A stretch of DNA of 32,925 nt from an uncultured Photobacterium sp. (GCF_947039875.1 NZ_CAMRAN010000045.1:1-32925), one strand, 5' to 3'. Positions 1 to 8,945 are shown, counted from the stretch's first letter. Notes: generated by a model from the sequence alone, not told the origin. Made by a program: numbers and translations.

Positions 1-40
1 AAATCCGTGTACCTCGGTTCGACTCCGGGACGCGCCTCCA
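1..40 (+). tRNA. tRNA-Cys, 3' part only (cut by the window edge)
   Basis: The sequence is the 3' part of a tRNA: the end of the anticodon stem, a T-arm with stem CTCGG/CCGGG around loop TTCGACT, the acceptor strand ACGCGCC, discriminator T and an encoded CCA. The acceptor strand and T-arm closely match E. coli tRNA-Cys as I remember it. The 5' half and the anticodon lie outside the window, so the identity rests on this similarity. It sits 18 bases before tRNA-Leu, as in the Gly-Cys-Leu tRNA operons common in enterobacteria and vibrios. Confidence 0.88.
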
Positions 41-58
41 TTCTCTTTGAGAATAAAA

Positions 59-143
59 GCCCGAGTGGTGAAATTGGTATACACGACGGATTCAAAATCC
101 GTTTCCTTCGGGAGTGACGGTTCAAGTCCGTCCTCGGGCACCA
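59..143 (+). tRNA. tRNA-Leu, anticodon CAA
   Basis: A complete class II tRNA of 85 nt. Acceptor strands GCCCGAG and CTCGGGC pair. The anticodon stem ACGGA/TCCGT closes the loop TTCAAAA, giving anticodon CAA, which reads UUG. A long variable arm (TTTCCTTCGGGAGT region) and the T-arm with TTCAAGT follow, and CCA is encoded. In many relatives the tRNA-Leu after tRNA-Cys carries UAA; here the loop clearly reads CAA. Confidence 0.97.
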
Positions 144-151
144 ATTAAAAT

Positions 152-184
152 AACAAAGCCTCAGCTTACGCTGGGGCTTTGTTG
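152..184 (+). terminator. Rho-independent terminator of the tRNA operon
   Basis: A 14-bp stem (AACAAAGCCTCAGC against GCTGGGGCTTTGTT, one G-T pair) with a four-base loop starts nine bases after the tRNA-Leu CCA. The T-rich end lies within the stem. It is placed to end the tRNA transcript. Confidence 0.85.
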
Positions 185-262
185 TATCTAGCCTAATCAA
201 AAATTTATCCCTACCTTTTTCTGGTCAACGTCTATTCTATATCTTTAATCTTATTATCGACA

Positions 263-1158
263 TCATAAATCAAATCCTCGCATCTTCTCTATAATCAACG
301 CATAAGCCCGCTGAAAGACAGGTCCCTTAACTCCTTTCTGATTGGTTAACATTACACAAGGCCATAAAACTTCTTGTGCTGAAAACCCACTGTCTTTTAA
401 TTTCACTACCTTATCACCAGTAAAAGGTTTGGCTAGGTGATCGGGAATGATAGCCCAAGCATGAGGTGTTTCATTCAAGCATTTGACCATCAAATCAACC
501 TCAGTAAAAAGACGATAGAAAGGGCTTAAGATAGTGAGTTTGTCTAATTCTGCGGCAATAAAACTTTCTAGAATAAATTGAGGTTTTACTTGAAGGTAAG
601 AGCGTGTATAGGACAAATTATTATCCATGGTTTTTTTATTAACATAAAGTGAGCAAGCGACTTGGCCTAAAGTCAGTGCTTCAAGTCCATCTTGTGGTTT
701 AGCTCGATGAGATAAAGCCTGTAAAGTAATATCAATGGTTTGATTATCTAATGCATTAATAGCTGTTGTTTTGTTTTGGCATAACCAGTGAATTTGTGAT
801 GATGGGAATTCTGATGAGAGCTGATATCAACAATAACCTGGTGGGGGATTACTACGTCATAACTGATGGTGAGACTATTTTCTATGCCATGAAAAAGATT
901 ATCAGCCAGACTTTGAATCTCTTTGTGTTGTTCCAACAGTAATTTACTGTAGTTATAAATATTTTTAGCTTCAGGTCTTAATCTCGGAAGTTTCTTTTCA
1001 CGGTTAAATAGTTCAATACCTAATTCTATTTCTAAATAACTTACTAGTTGATGAATTGATGATTTATCTTTTCGTAACAGACGAGCCGCCGCGCTAAATG
1101 AACCAGCCTCAACAACCGCAACAAATGCATCCACCTGCTCAAAAGTAAATTTTCTCAT
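263..1158 (-). pseudogene. LysR-family transcriptional regulator, frameshifted
   Basis: The N-terminal part (start codon at 1158) is a typical LysR winged helix-turn-helix: residues 1-60 include FVAVVEAGSFSAAARLL and LEIELGIELFNR. After about residue 112 the frame ends in unrelated residues and a stop. A different frame then continues with an LSSEFPSSQIHWL-type sequence through to the stop at 263, which is the effector-binding half of the same protein. One missing base near 821-823 explains both parts; restored, the protein would be about 298 residues, normal for LysR. It is divergent from the MFS/hydrolase genes, where a LysR activator is expected. The lesion could be real or a sequencing error, but the neighbouring MFS gene is also broken. 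Confidence 0.9.
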
Positions 1159-1293
1159 GTCTGACTCGGTGTTTATGTTTGGATAATCCCAACATAACAG
1201 AGATTACTTGAGAGGAAAAGTGGGCAACAATACTTTCAAATCGAAGAAAATAACAATATGAAGAGTAATGTAAAATATGAAGGATAAGTAGCA

Positions 1294-2925
1294 ATGGAGA
1301 ATACATCAAAATTAGCTCCTATAGATAAAGCAAAAACGGGAATGGCAAAATGGTTTAGCTTAGTTATTTTGCTTATGGCACAGATGGGCACTATGGGGGA
1401 TAACTCTGGGCTTTCTGTTTCAACGGCATCTTTAATTAACGAACTTGGCGCATCGGTTTCTGATATTGCTTTTGCCAATGCCATGTATCCGTTGATTGCT
1501 GGTGCATGTATGATTGCAGGGGGAATGTTAGGGCTGATCTGGGGCTGGAAACGTCTTTTCTAAGTTGGAGCTTTATTGCTATGTTTAGCCGAAATTATTG
1601 CCGCTTATACCGATAATATTCAAATATTTATTTTTTTAGCTCGAAGCTTATCCGGTTTTGGTGCCAGCTTTTTAATTCCGGCAGTGTTAGGTTTAATTGT
1701 TGGTATTTATACGGATACCAAAGATCGCGCTATTGCTTTTGGTGCAGTTGCCGCAGCCGTTGGTGTTGCAAATACAGCAGCACCTTTAGTCTTTGGCTTT
1801 CTCATTGATAAGTTTGACTATCGTGTTGCCTTTGAAGCTCTTGCTATTTACTTTGGTATGATATTTATATTAGGTTTTGCATTAGAAAAAATTGAAAAGC
1901 CAACAGTAAAAATTAAGTTTGATTTTATTGGCACTATATTAGTTTCGATTGGATTACTCTCAGTAATTGTTGGCTTACTTAAAATATCAGAATGGGGTCT
2001 TATTACGCCATTATCACCAAGCTTCCATATTCTAGGTATTAGTCCAACTTTACCATTAGTTTTATTTGGTATTGCTATTCTTATTGTTTTTATTAAATGG
2101 GAGCATCAATTTGAATTAAAAAATGGTGCATGCTTAATGCCTCAATCATTTATTAAAACACCTCAACTACGAGATGGTTTATATATGTGTGGCATGGTCT
2201 TTTTTGTCTTAGGTGCTTATATCTTAATTGGTATTACTTATTGTCAATTGGTTGCAGGATACAGTGCAACAGATACAGCTGTATTATTAATGGTTTTCTC
2301 TATGGGGATGCTAATAACATCACTGGCGACGCCAACTAAATTTGCTCATGTATCTTGTCGAAAGTTATGCATGGTTGGTATTGGATTCTGTGTTCTAGCT
2401 TCTTTATCTGGTGCTTTGGGAACTGAAATTGATTCAATTAACAAAGCCTTCTTTGCTTCAGCACTTTTTACTGGTCTTGGTTGTGGAATTATTGCTTCAC
2501 AAGCATCATTAATCGTAACTGCTGCAGTTAATCAACGTGATGCAACTCAATCTGGTGGCGTTCAAGCAACATCAAGAAATATCGGTCAAACTATAGGTAT
2601 TGCAGTATTGGGTAGTGTTTTGATGTTCTCTTTGACAAATATGGTCAAATCAGATGCGGCAAATAGTGACTTAATTAGTACTCAAACCAAGCAACAAGTT
2701 GAACAAATATCATCAATTCCATTTTTAAGTGATAAAGATTTCACTCAACTCGTTGAAAATAATATTACAGAGAAAAAAGACTATCCAGTACTTGTCGATA
2801 TTAATAGTGAAGCTCGTAAATCATCAGCACAATTATCGTGGTTAGTATTAGCTGCAATGTGTTTTATGAGTATATTTACTTTAACGAAGAATATTCCAAA
2901 TTATTCACTTATCAATAAATCGTAA
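1294..2925 (+). pseudogene. MFS drug-exporter-like transporter (DHA2 type) with an in-frame stop
   Basis: One reading frame of 544 codons encodes a many-helix membrane protein, interrupted by TAA at 1561-1563 after residue 89. The same frame continues directly afterwards (VGALLLCLAEIIAAY...) with no shift. Length, about 14 predicted helices and the ARSLSGFGASFLIPAVLGLI segment suggest the DHA2 (EmrB/QacA) family of 14-helix MFS exporters. A start with a good AAGGA ribosome site lies at 1294. A downstream restart would lack the first two or three helices, so function is doubtful. It is followed after 14 bases by the hydrolase gene, probably in one operon, and is divergent from the broken LysR gene. 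Stop-codon readthrough cannot be excluded. Confidence 0.87.
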
Positions 2926-2939
2926 TAGAGGTATTTATT

Positions 2940-4061
2940 ATGTGTACTCAAATTTCAATTAAAACATTACAAAATGATATTATTACCGGTCGTACTAATG
3001 AGTTTGGCCAGTATTACCGTAATAATGTAAGTTTCTTTCCTCGTCAATATGATGTGCCAAATTTTGCAATAGGTAAAAGCACGCATTTAAGAAAAGCGAA
3101 GTATGCAGTTATTGGTTGTAATATTGGTGAATTATTTGGTGATGCAGCATCTAGTCTTGAATTTTTAAGTGATGGCTTTAATGAAGAAGGGTTATCTATG
3201 GGTGTGTTGTACTACCCAAAGATGGCAACCTATGAGGTAGCAATAAAAGCAACAGATGAGATGATTGATGTTTTAGCAACGCCTTACTTGGTCTTATCTC
3301 AATGTAAAACTGTTGCGGAAGCGCGTGAATATATTGAAGCGCATCAAGGCAAATTTGTTGTATTAGCCGGAGCAGAACAGCCAGGGCATTTCTTGTTTAT
3401 TGATAGAACGGGTGATGCAGCAGTATTTGAACCGGATCAAAAAGGTCGCATTGAAATTAAGCCATCAAATGGCATTATGACCAATAGCCCTCAGTATGAA
3501 TGGCACCTAAAGAATCTAGGTGTGTACTCAAATATCCAACAGTTTGATACCACAGATTCTGTTCTTCGCAACCTTGATGGTAGTTCGGCGCATTCTCATG
3601 GTACATGCGGTGCATTTGGATTGCCTGGCGATACATCACCAACATCTCGTTTTGTAAAAGCAAATTATTTAGCAAATGCGAGTACAAAATCAAATGTCGT
3701 TACTGCACAAGATGGCGTATTACGTCTACTTCGTATCTTTAATAATTTCGATATTATTCCGGGTATGGCGCTAAAACGTATTCCTGCAATGGCAAGTGAT
3801 GAAACTGCAGTAAGTGGGGAAGTACCAACGACAATGGTTGATAATGCTGTTGAGACAGACTTTGAGAATACGGTAGCTGCTCATACTGACCATACGATTG
3901 TAAAGGATCTAACAAATCTTAAGTTCTACTATAAAGATTGGACTAATCAGTCAATTCGTTATGTTGCTTTTGAAGATTATGATCTTAATGGAAGTGATGT
4001 CGTGACTGTGAAGATGGTAGAGGATAATGCGCTTAAAGCTCAGCGAATTGTTATGAAATAG
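2940..4061 (+). CDS. Choloylglycine hydrolase / penicillin V acylase family linear amide hydrolase
   Basis: A 373-residue Ntn-hydrolase. Removal of Met1 exposes the nucleophile Cys2 (MCTQIS). Other family positions are visible: Arg18 (TGRT), Asn81 (FNEEGL), Asn182 (MTNSP) and Arg237 (SPTSRF). The position that is usually Asp21 appears to be Glu (RTNEFG). The family cleaves linear amides such as conjugated bile salts, penicillin V and, in some Gram-negative members, acyl-homoserine lactones; the substrate here cannot be read from sequence. I see no signal peptide, so it is probably cytoplasmic. The ribosome site AGAGG precedes the start. It follows the broken exporter by 14 bases and is the only intact gene of this group. 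Confidence 0.88.
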   Translation: MCTQISIKTLQNDIITGRTNEFGQYYRNNVSFFPRQYDVPNFAIGKSTHLRKAKYAVIGCNIGELFGDAASSLEFLSDGFNEEGLSMGVLYYPKMATYEVAIKATDEMIDVLATPYLVLSQCKTVAEAREYIEAHQGKFVVLAGAEQPGHFLFIDRTGDAAVFEPDQKGRIEIKPSNGIMTNSPQYEWHLKNLGVYSNIQQFDTTDSVLRNLDGSSAHSHGTCGAFGLPGDTSPTSRFVKANYLANASTKSNVVTAQDGVLRLLRIFNNFDIIPGMALKRIPAMASDETAVSGEVPTTMVDNAVETDFENTVAAHTDHTIVKDLTNLKFYYKDWTNQSIRYVAFEDYDLNGSDVVTVKMVEDNALKAQRIVMK

Positions 4062-4092
4062 ATGTTGAATAAAGAGGCTTAACGTCATTCAA

Positions 4093-4126
4093 TTCTAATG
4101 TGGCATGTAGAGGTGCCACATTAGAA
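4093..4126 (+). terminator. Perfect hairpin after the hydrolase gene, likely terminator
   Basis: A 13-bp perfect inverted repeat (TTCTAATGTGGCA / TGCCACATTAGAA) with an eight-base loop lies 32 bases after the hydrolase stop. The T-run after it is weak (GTAAAATTTATT), so termination is likely but not certain. Confidence 0.6.
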
Positions 4127-4169
4127 GTAAAATTTATTGTTAATATTGTATTCTTGTTCGATACGGAGT

Positions 4170-4191
4170 ATCGTTAATCGACGATTAGCGA
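4170..4191. promoter_or_regulatory. ArsR operator upstream of arsR
   Basis: An imperfect palindrome, ATCGTTAATCG followed by ACGATTAGCGA, sits 18 bases before the arsR start. Nearly the same 22 bases recur before acr3 (4598-4620), which argues for binding sites of the same ArsR repressor and for autoregulation. Assignment is by position and repetition. Confidence 0.7.
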
Positions 4192-4208
4192 AGTGGGGTG
4201 ATAAAATA

Positions 4209-4547
4209 ATGACCAAATGTCCTGATTCTTGCCAAATATCTTTTACGGCAACAGATCAACAACTAAAGACAGAACAAACATTAGCAGCGCAAGCTAAAGC
4301 ATTATCACATCCTGCGCGTTTGCGTATTCTTCACATTCTTCACACCTTAGATGCGATGGATAGCTGTTTAAACAGTGATCTAGTGTCTGAGTTAGGATTA
4401 GCGCAATCAACAGTTTCTGAGCATCTACGGATACTAAAACAAGCTAATTTTATTAAAGCTGAACCAAACCCACCTAAAGTGTGTTACCGCATTAACCGTG
4501 AAGCACTAAATACATTTAATGCTAAATTTTCAGATTTCTTGTCTTAA
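4209..4547 (+). CDS. arsR: ArsR-family arsenic-responsive repressor
   Basis: A 112-residue ArsR/SmtB winged-helix protein: helix ALSHPARLRILHIL (31-44) and recognition region LVSELGLAQSTVSEHLRILKQANFI (58-82). ATG at 4209 is chosen because it follows GGGGTG and lies downstream of the operator; the in-frame start further upstream would include the operator in the coding region. Cysteines are at 4, 8, 53 and 92. An N-terminal pair plus one near the DNA-binding helix resembles the As(III) site type described in Corynebacterium ArsR rather than the ELCVCDL type (inference). It lies directly upstream of acr3 with its own operator. Confidence 0.93.
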   Translation: MTKCPDSCQISFTATDQQLKTEQTLAAQAKALSHPARLRILHILHTLDAMDSCLNSDLVSELGLAQSTVSEHLRILKQANFIKAEPNPPKVCYRINREALNTFNAKFSDFLS

Positions 4548-4591
4548 TATTTTATTAAGTGCTTTATAGACAAGATTGGATTTCTTCATAA

Positions 4592-4626
4592 CAATCAATC
4601 GTTATTCGACGATTAACGATTGGTTG
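4592..4626. promoter_or_regulatory. Extended palindromic ArsR operator upstream of acr3
   Basis: CAATCAATCGTTA (4592-4604) and TAACGATTGGTTG (4614-4626) are inverted copies with one mismatch around the core TTCGACGAT; the whole 35 bases form a palindrome with two mismatched pairs. The core matches the site before arsR. It ends 29 bases before the acr3 start, in promoter position, so acr3 probably has its own ArsR-controlled promoter. Confidence 0.75.
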
Positions 4627-4655
4627 TTGTAAATAATAAAAATTGGAAGGTTACT

Positions 4656-5711
4656 ATGACAACAAAGGTTTTAAATAGCCCAAATAATAAAATGCAGTTT
4701 CTTGATCGTTACTTAACGGTATGGATTTTTGCTGCAATGATCATTGGGGTGGGGATCGGCGCTGTTTTTCCTGAAGTATCTCAGTGGAATCAAGCGATGT
4801 CGGTTGGAACAACCAATGTTCCGTTGGCGATTGGTTTGATTTTAATGATGTATCCTCCTCTTGCAAAAGTAAATTATGGGTTAATGGGAAAAGTAACCAA
4901 AGATAAACAAGCCCTTACGTTATCTTTGGTCATGAATTGGATTGTTGGTCCTATTTTAATGTTTGTTTTAGCACTAACCTTCCTTGGTGATCACCCGGGA
5001 TATATGGTGGGGATTATTCTTATCGGCTTGGCTCGTTGTATTGCGATGGTATTAGTCTGGAATGATATTGGAGGTGGTAATAAAGAGTATGGCGCTACAT
5101 TAGTTGCATTAAACAGCGCATTTCAAATTCTGACTTACAGTGTTATGGCATGGTTGTTTATTACTGTATTACCACCATTATTTGGCTATCAGGGTTTTGC
5201 AATTGATATATCTATTTTTGATATTGCGGAAAGTGTGTTGATTTATCTTGGTATTCCTTTTCTTGCCGGTTTTATTAGTCGTAAATGGTTGGTCGCTAAA
5301 AAAGGAGAGCAATGGTACAACGAGGTGTTTATTCCTCGTATTTCGCCTATTACGTTAATTGCATTACTCGCTACGATTGTGCTTATGTTTAGTCTTAAAG
5401 GCGATATGATTTTAGCTTTACCAATGGATGTTTTTCGTGTTGCAGTGCCACTGGTTATTTACTTTGTTTTAATGTTTTTTATTAGCTTTTTTGTTGGTAA
5501 GAAAATGGGTATTCCTTATGACAAGAATGCTTCTATTGCTTTTACAGCCACAGGCAACAATTTTGAATTAGCGATTGCAGTGTCTATCTCAGTATTTGGA
5601 TTGAGTTCAGACCAAGCATTTGCGGGAGTAATTGGTCCTTTAGTTGAAGTTCCAGTATTAATTGCCTTGGTTAATGTTGCGCTTAGAATGAAACAAAAAT
5701 ACTATCCGTAA
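4656..5711 (+). CDS. acr3: Acr3-family arsenite efflux permease
   Basis: A 351-residue, about ten-helix membrane protein of the ACR3 (BART superfamily) type that exports As(III) across the inner membrane. The motif [13 protein letters not shown] with Cys128 and the motif [12 protein letters not shown] with Glu304 correspond to the essential Cys and Glu described in Acr3 proteins. ATG at 4656 has a good GGAAGG ribosome site; the longer frame from 4620 would run through the operator. It takes the As(III) made by the ArsC domain encoded 3.2 kb downstream. The upstream ArsR pair and operators imply induction by arsenic. Confidence 0.95.
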   Translation: MTTKVLNSPNNKMQFLDRYLTVWIFAAMIIGVGIGAVFPEVSQWNQAMSVGTTNVPLAIGLILMMYPPLAKVNYGLMGKVTKDKQALTLSLVMNWIVGPILMFVLALTFLGDHPGYMVGIILIGLARCIAMVLVWNDIGGGNKEYGATLVALNSAFQILTYSVMAWLFITVLPPLFGYQGFAIDISIFDIAESVLIYLGIPFLAGFISRKWLVAKKGEQWYNEVFIPRISPITLIALLATIVLMFSLKGDMILALPMDVFRVAVPLVIYFVLMFFISFFVGKKMGIPYDKNASIAFTATGNNFELAIAVSISVFGLSSDQAFAGVIGPLVEVPVLIALVNVALRMKQKYYP

Positions 5712-5871
5712 TTCTATTAAATCAAGGTGTATATTGAAACAATGAATAGAGAAGAATTAGAGTGTTTATTATAGGGGTCTATAATTTGTGTTGCGGATAA
5801 AATGTAATCCCGTATAACCCTATCTTCTCTCTTAATTTATTTATATTACACTAAACATTAGGATTACAAGC

Positions 5872-6369
5872 ATGCTGAATCATGTCGTAACAACCTACAC
5901 CCGATCTATATTTGATGATGATATTGAAGAGGGATCTATTGATGATTTTTCAGATGAGTCAGCATTAGTCATCAATGTATCTTCTGATCGAGCAGACATG
6001 TTATCGATGTTGATTGAAAAAGGAATAGCGCTGGCTGATGGGTGCTATCATTTGATCGATGATGAAAATCGAATAGGGTATCGTGCAACCATGGATTCGA
6101 AAGATGCCAATATTATACGCTTTAATTTAGTGTACATTACAGATCAAGACTCACGTCATTTAAATGCCTATGATATTGAAGTGATCGCTACTGCTGATGA
6201 TAAGAAAGTGTATATTTCAACAATGCCTTATATGCCCTTTTTTACCACTATTCTTGATATGTATAATGGTAATGAAGCGCAAAAGATAGATGCATCGATA
6301 CAGCAAGCCATTGAAGATTTATCGTTAGGTTGGTTATGTCATCATTTAGTGGATAATAACGTCAATTAA
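5872..6369 (+). CDS. Hypothetical acidic protein
   Basis: 165 residues, not recognised. It begins with an acidic stretch (DDDIEEGSIDDFSDES) and shows a mixed alpha/beta pattern without membrane segments or signal peptide, so it is probably a soluble cytoplasmic protein. No catalytic motif or metal-binding cluster is evident. The start follows TTAGGATTACAAGC, an acceptable ribosome site. It has its own upstream spacer of 160 bases and a downstream terminator, so it is probably transcribed alone. Its place between the arsenic blocks does not by itself imply a role in arsenic resistance. Confidence 0.75.
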   Translation: MLNHVVTTYTRSIFDDDIEEGSIDDFSDESALVINVSSDRADMLSMLIEKGIALADGCYHLIDDENRIGYRATMDSKDANIIRFNLVYITDQDSRHLNAYDIEVIATADDKKVYISTMPYMPFFTTILDMYNGNEAQKIDASIQQAIEDLSLGWLCHHLVDNNVN

Positions 6370-6441
6370 TTATTATCGGTTATAGTGATTATCGAGGTTG
6401 AGTTAATTTCTTTCATATAGAATTTCAACAGCGATTCTTTT

Positions 6442-6474
6442 AAAAAAGCTTCATTCAAAGAGTGAGGCTTTTTT
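6442..6474 (+). terminator. Rho-independent terminator
   Basis: AAAAAAGCTTCATT pairs with AGTGAGGCTTTTTT (G-T pairs allowed) around a short loop, ending in a T-run. It lies 72 bases after the hypothetical gene stop and before the methyltransferase gene. Confidence 0.75.
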
Positions 6475-6593
6475 GCTTATGGGCCGGATGGTAGCGCTAA
6501 CGTTGGTTACTTCTTTCTGGAAAGTTACTATTTTAGTATAATGACATCTTTATTTATATTTGTTGTTAATCTAAACAATAAGGTATTCCTGAG

Positions 6594-7106
6594 ATGAAAG
6601 ATGCATCAGTAATCATTGGATTAAGTAATCCTAAAAGTCCAACCAATATCGGTGCTGTACTCAGAGCTGCAGGTTGCTATAAAGCAGATGCTGTTATTTA
6701 TACGGGAACCCGTTACGATAAAGCCGCAAAATTTCAGACAGATACTAAGAAAATGGCACAGACAATTCCCTTATCTGGTGTTGAATCTATGCTTGATAAT
6801 TTGCCAAAAGATATGAAGATTGTTTGTGTTGATTTTGCTGAGGGAGCAACATTATTGCCTCATTTTCAGCACCCAGATAAAGCGATTTATATTTTTGGTC
6901 CTGAGGATGGTTCTATTTCACAAGATGTAGCAGACAGAGCCGACCATGTTGTTTATGTACCCACGGTTGGTTGTATGAATTTAGCAGCGTCCGTTAATGT
7001 TGTTTTATATGATCGTCTGGCTAAACAAGAAAATATTATCCAGAGTGATGACCATATTCGCCAAAATCGTGATAATAAAAATAACTTACGTGTAAGTGCT
7101 AAATAA
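6594..7106 (+). CDS. SpoU/TrmH-family RNA 2'-O-methyltransferase
   Basis: 170 residues with the three SPOUT motifs: NPKSPTNIGAVLRAAGCY (13-30), YIFGPEDGSIS (99-109) and VPTVGCMNLAASVNVVLYDRL. These form the knotted S-adenosylmethionine site of rRNA/tRNA ribose methyltransferases. The length suits a minimal catalytic domain without an extra RNA-binding domain. The exact nucleotide modified cannot be told. The ribosome site is AAGG before ATG at 6594. It is a single gene facing the EamA transporter across a shared hairpin. Confidence 0.88.
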   Translation: MKDASVIIGLSNPKSPTNIGAVLRAAGCYKADAVIYTGTRYDKAAKFQTDTKKMAQTIPLSGVESMLDNLPKDMKIVCVDFAEGATLLPHFQHPDKAIYIFGPEDGSISQDVADRADHVVYVPTVGCMNLAASVNVVLYDRLAKQENIIQSDDHIRQNRDNKNNLRVSAK

Positions 7107-7129
7107 ATTTTTAATAAAACATCGCTAGA

Positions 7130-7160
7130 TTATCGCCGTTGTAAATACGAACGGCGATAA
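7130..7160. terminator. Hairpin between convergent genes
   Basis: A perfect 11-bp inverted repeat (TTATCGCCGTT / AACGGCGATAA, nine-base loop) lies between the ends of the methyltransferase and EamA genes. It could end transcripts from both strands, although long T-runs are absent. Confidence 0.6.
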
Positions 7161-7180
7161 ATTCCATATGTTATATGATA

Positions 7181-8038
7181 TTATGCCGACTGTTTAACAT
7201 CCCAAATTGTATAAAGTCCTAATGTGATTAATATTATTGCGCCTCCTAATATATCATTCAGAGATGGTTGCTCGCCAATAACTAAAAAGACATACAGTGG
7301 GCCTAATAAAATTTCCATTAATAAAATTAGACTTGTTTGCGCGGCAGGAATATAGGCTGCTGATTTTGAAATACACAAATAAGATCCTGGTACAACAATA
7401 CCACCTAATATTAATAAATATAGCATTTGAATATGTGATAATGAAAAAGGTTGTGCCCCTTTAATATAAGCAAATACGGCAATCATAAAGCCAGCGATAA
7501 TAAGAATATTAGCGGCTTGTTCCCCTTTCGTTTTGCGCATAGCAACGAGGTAAATAGCAGTGGCTAATGCAGTGATTAATGCCAGTACATTACCTATCCA
7601 TTGGCCGCCCGCAGGGGCAAAAGCAAAGATGATCCAAATGCCACTGGTTGCAACACCAATAGCCAACAGTGTCGGCCACTTCAATTTTTCTTTTAATATT
7701 AGAAAACCTAAAATTGCAGTAAAGAAAGGGGCGGTATTGATGATTACGAGCGTGCTTGCAACTTGGGTATAATGTAACGATTCAATAAAGCAAACGGTAG
7801 AGGCGGCAAAAATAGCGCCTAGTCCGAGTAATGATAATGATGGACGAGATATTTCAGTTGTAAATTGCTTTCGATTATAAAGTAATTGAAAAATAACTAA
7901 CGCAATACACTGAAATGCACCACGCCAAAAAAGGACATTCCATGCAGTAGAATTAGATAGTTTAACGAATAAACTATCAAAGCTTAATATCATTATGCCA
8001 ATAAAAGCCAATAATAATCCGCGATTTTTATCGCTCAT
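7181..8038 (-). CDS. EamA/DMT-family transporter
   Basis: 285 residues forming about ten helices in two EamA repeats; the first repeat ends near FLILKEKLKWPTLLAIGVATSGIWI, the second near GEQPSLNDILGGAIILITLGLY. This is the drug/metabolite transporter superfamily of the inner membrane. The substrate is unknown; members export amino acids, purines or other metabolites. It is a single gene on the opposite strand to the arsenic genes. A 262-base spacer on its 5' side separates it from the oxygenase remnant and presumably carries both promoters. Confidence 0.88.
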   Translation of the reverse strand: MSDKNRGLLLAFIGIMILSFDSLFVKLSNSTAWNVLFWRGAFQCIALVIFQLLYNRKQFTTEISRPSLSLLGLGAIFAASTVCFIESLHYTQVASTLVIINTAPFFTAILGFLILKEKLKWPTLLAIGVATSGIWIIFAFAPAGGQWIGNVLALITALATAIYLVAMRKTKGEQAANILIIAGFMIAVFAYIKGAQPFSLSHIQMLYLLILGGIVVPGSYLCISKSAAYIPAAQTSLILLMEILLGPLYVFLVIGEQPSLNDILGGAIILITLGLYTIWDVKQSA

Positions 8039-8300
8039 AATAATAGTTTCCTATAAATCTAGTTCAGTGAATTAATCTTTTTACCAATATTAGATGCTGA
8101 ATACGTGATGAGTATCTAATAAATATTATACCTATAATGTATTAGTTACTATCTTTTAGGATTAATCAATCACTGAATCTAATATTACCTATGATTAGGG
8201 GCTATTTAAGCAGAAAATTTCATAGTTATGATGATTTTTGCGATTTGTCGTAAAGTATATCTGCCTTTGATAACGTTTTTTCTTTTAGATTGGAACGATT

Positions 8301-8831
8301 ATGAATAGCAATAAACTGATTGATGCTTTATTTACCCAAGGGTGGTTTGTCTGGGATAATTTTTTGACGCCACATGAAGTCAGTGAATTGAAAGTATGTA
8401 TTCCAACAGATTGGAGCCAAGCTGGCATTGGCCGTAATGATGAATATATGACTAAAAAAGCAATTCGAAGCGATAAAATTCAGTGGCTACAATCTGATAT
8501 GGGGCCGCCAGTGAGTGATTTTCTACAGTGAATGAACGACGTTCGCCTTGAAGTAAATCGCCATTTATTCTTAGGCTTATTTGAGTATGAAGCATATTTC
8601 GCTAAATATGAACAAGGTGATTTCTATCAAAAGCATGGTGGTCGTCTGAAGATGTATGATCTTGATGATAATGAATTGGCAACGTTGGATCCCAAAGCGG
8701 GTCGGCTAGTCGTATTTTTATCTGGACTGTTTCTTCATGAAGTACTTCCTGTAACACAACAACGATTTAGTATTGCTGGCTGGTTTTGAACCAATGGTGT
8801 TAGTGAAAATCAACTCGATATTGCTCGCTAA
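8301..8831 (+). pseudogene. 2OG-Fe(II) oxygenase, disrupted by two stops and an internal deletion
   Basis: The frame encodes an N-terminal segment (TQGWFVWDNFLTPHEVSEL), a TGA at 8529-8531, then MNDVRLEVNRHLFLGLFEYEAYFAKYEQGDFYQKH. This joins directly to GGRLKMYD... and FLSGLFLHEVLPVTQQRFSIAGWF, a second TGA at 8787-8789, and 13 more in-frame codons (TNGVSENQLDIAR) to a TAA at 8829. Intact relatives (prolyl-4-hydroxylase-like SM-20/PiuC type) have roughly 30-40 residues between the KH and the GGxLxMYD segment, including the second metal ligand of the HxD motif. Those residues are missing here. The last His ligand (FLHEVLP) remains. Three independent lesions make this a clear pseudogene. Confidence 0.92.
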
Positions 8832-8840
8832 TAGATAATG

Positions 8841-8933
8841 ATAACTATCGTAGCTATGTAAGCTTTATTTTTAATTATTTGAGCTTGTTATATATGCTTT
8901 ATCGTATATTCTAATGTTTTTAATGATAGTTAT
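8841..8933. promoter_or_regulatory. Promoter region of the arsC-arsR operon with inverted nonamers
   Basis: ATAACTATC at 8841-8849 and its exact inverse GATAGTTAT at 8925-8933 bracket an AT-rich stretch just before the fusion gene start. Their position suits operator half-sites for the ArsR half of the fusion protein (autoregulation). The sequence differs from the arsR/acr3 operators. Assignment is inference. Confidence 0.35.
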
Positions 8934-8945
8934 AAGGTTTTTACT

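Noticed and set aside
59..143. tRNA-Leu as the attachment site of a genomic island covering the LysR/ars region
   Set aside because: No integrase gene and no second copy of the tRNA 3' end was found in the window.
5745..5835. Imperfect inverted AGAGAAGA / TCTTCTCT segments before the hypothetical gene
   Set aside because: The arms are short and separated by about 70 AT-rich bases; too weak to call a regulatory site.
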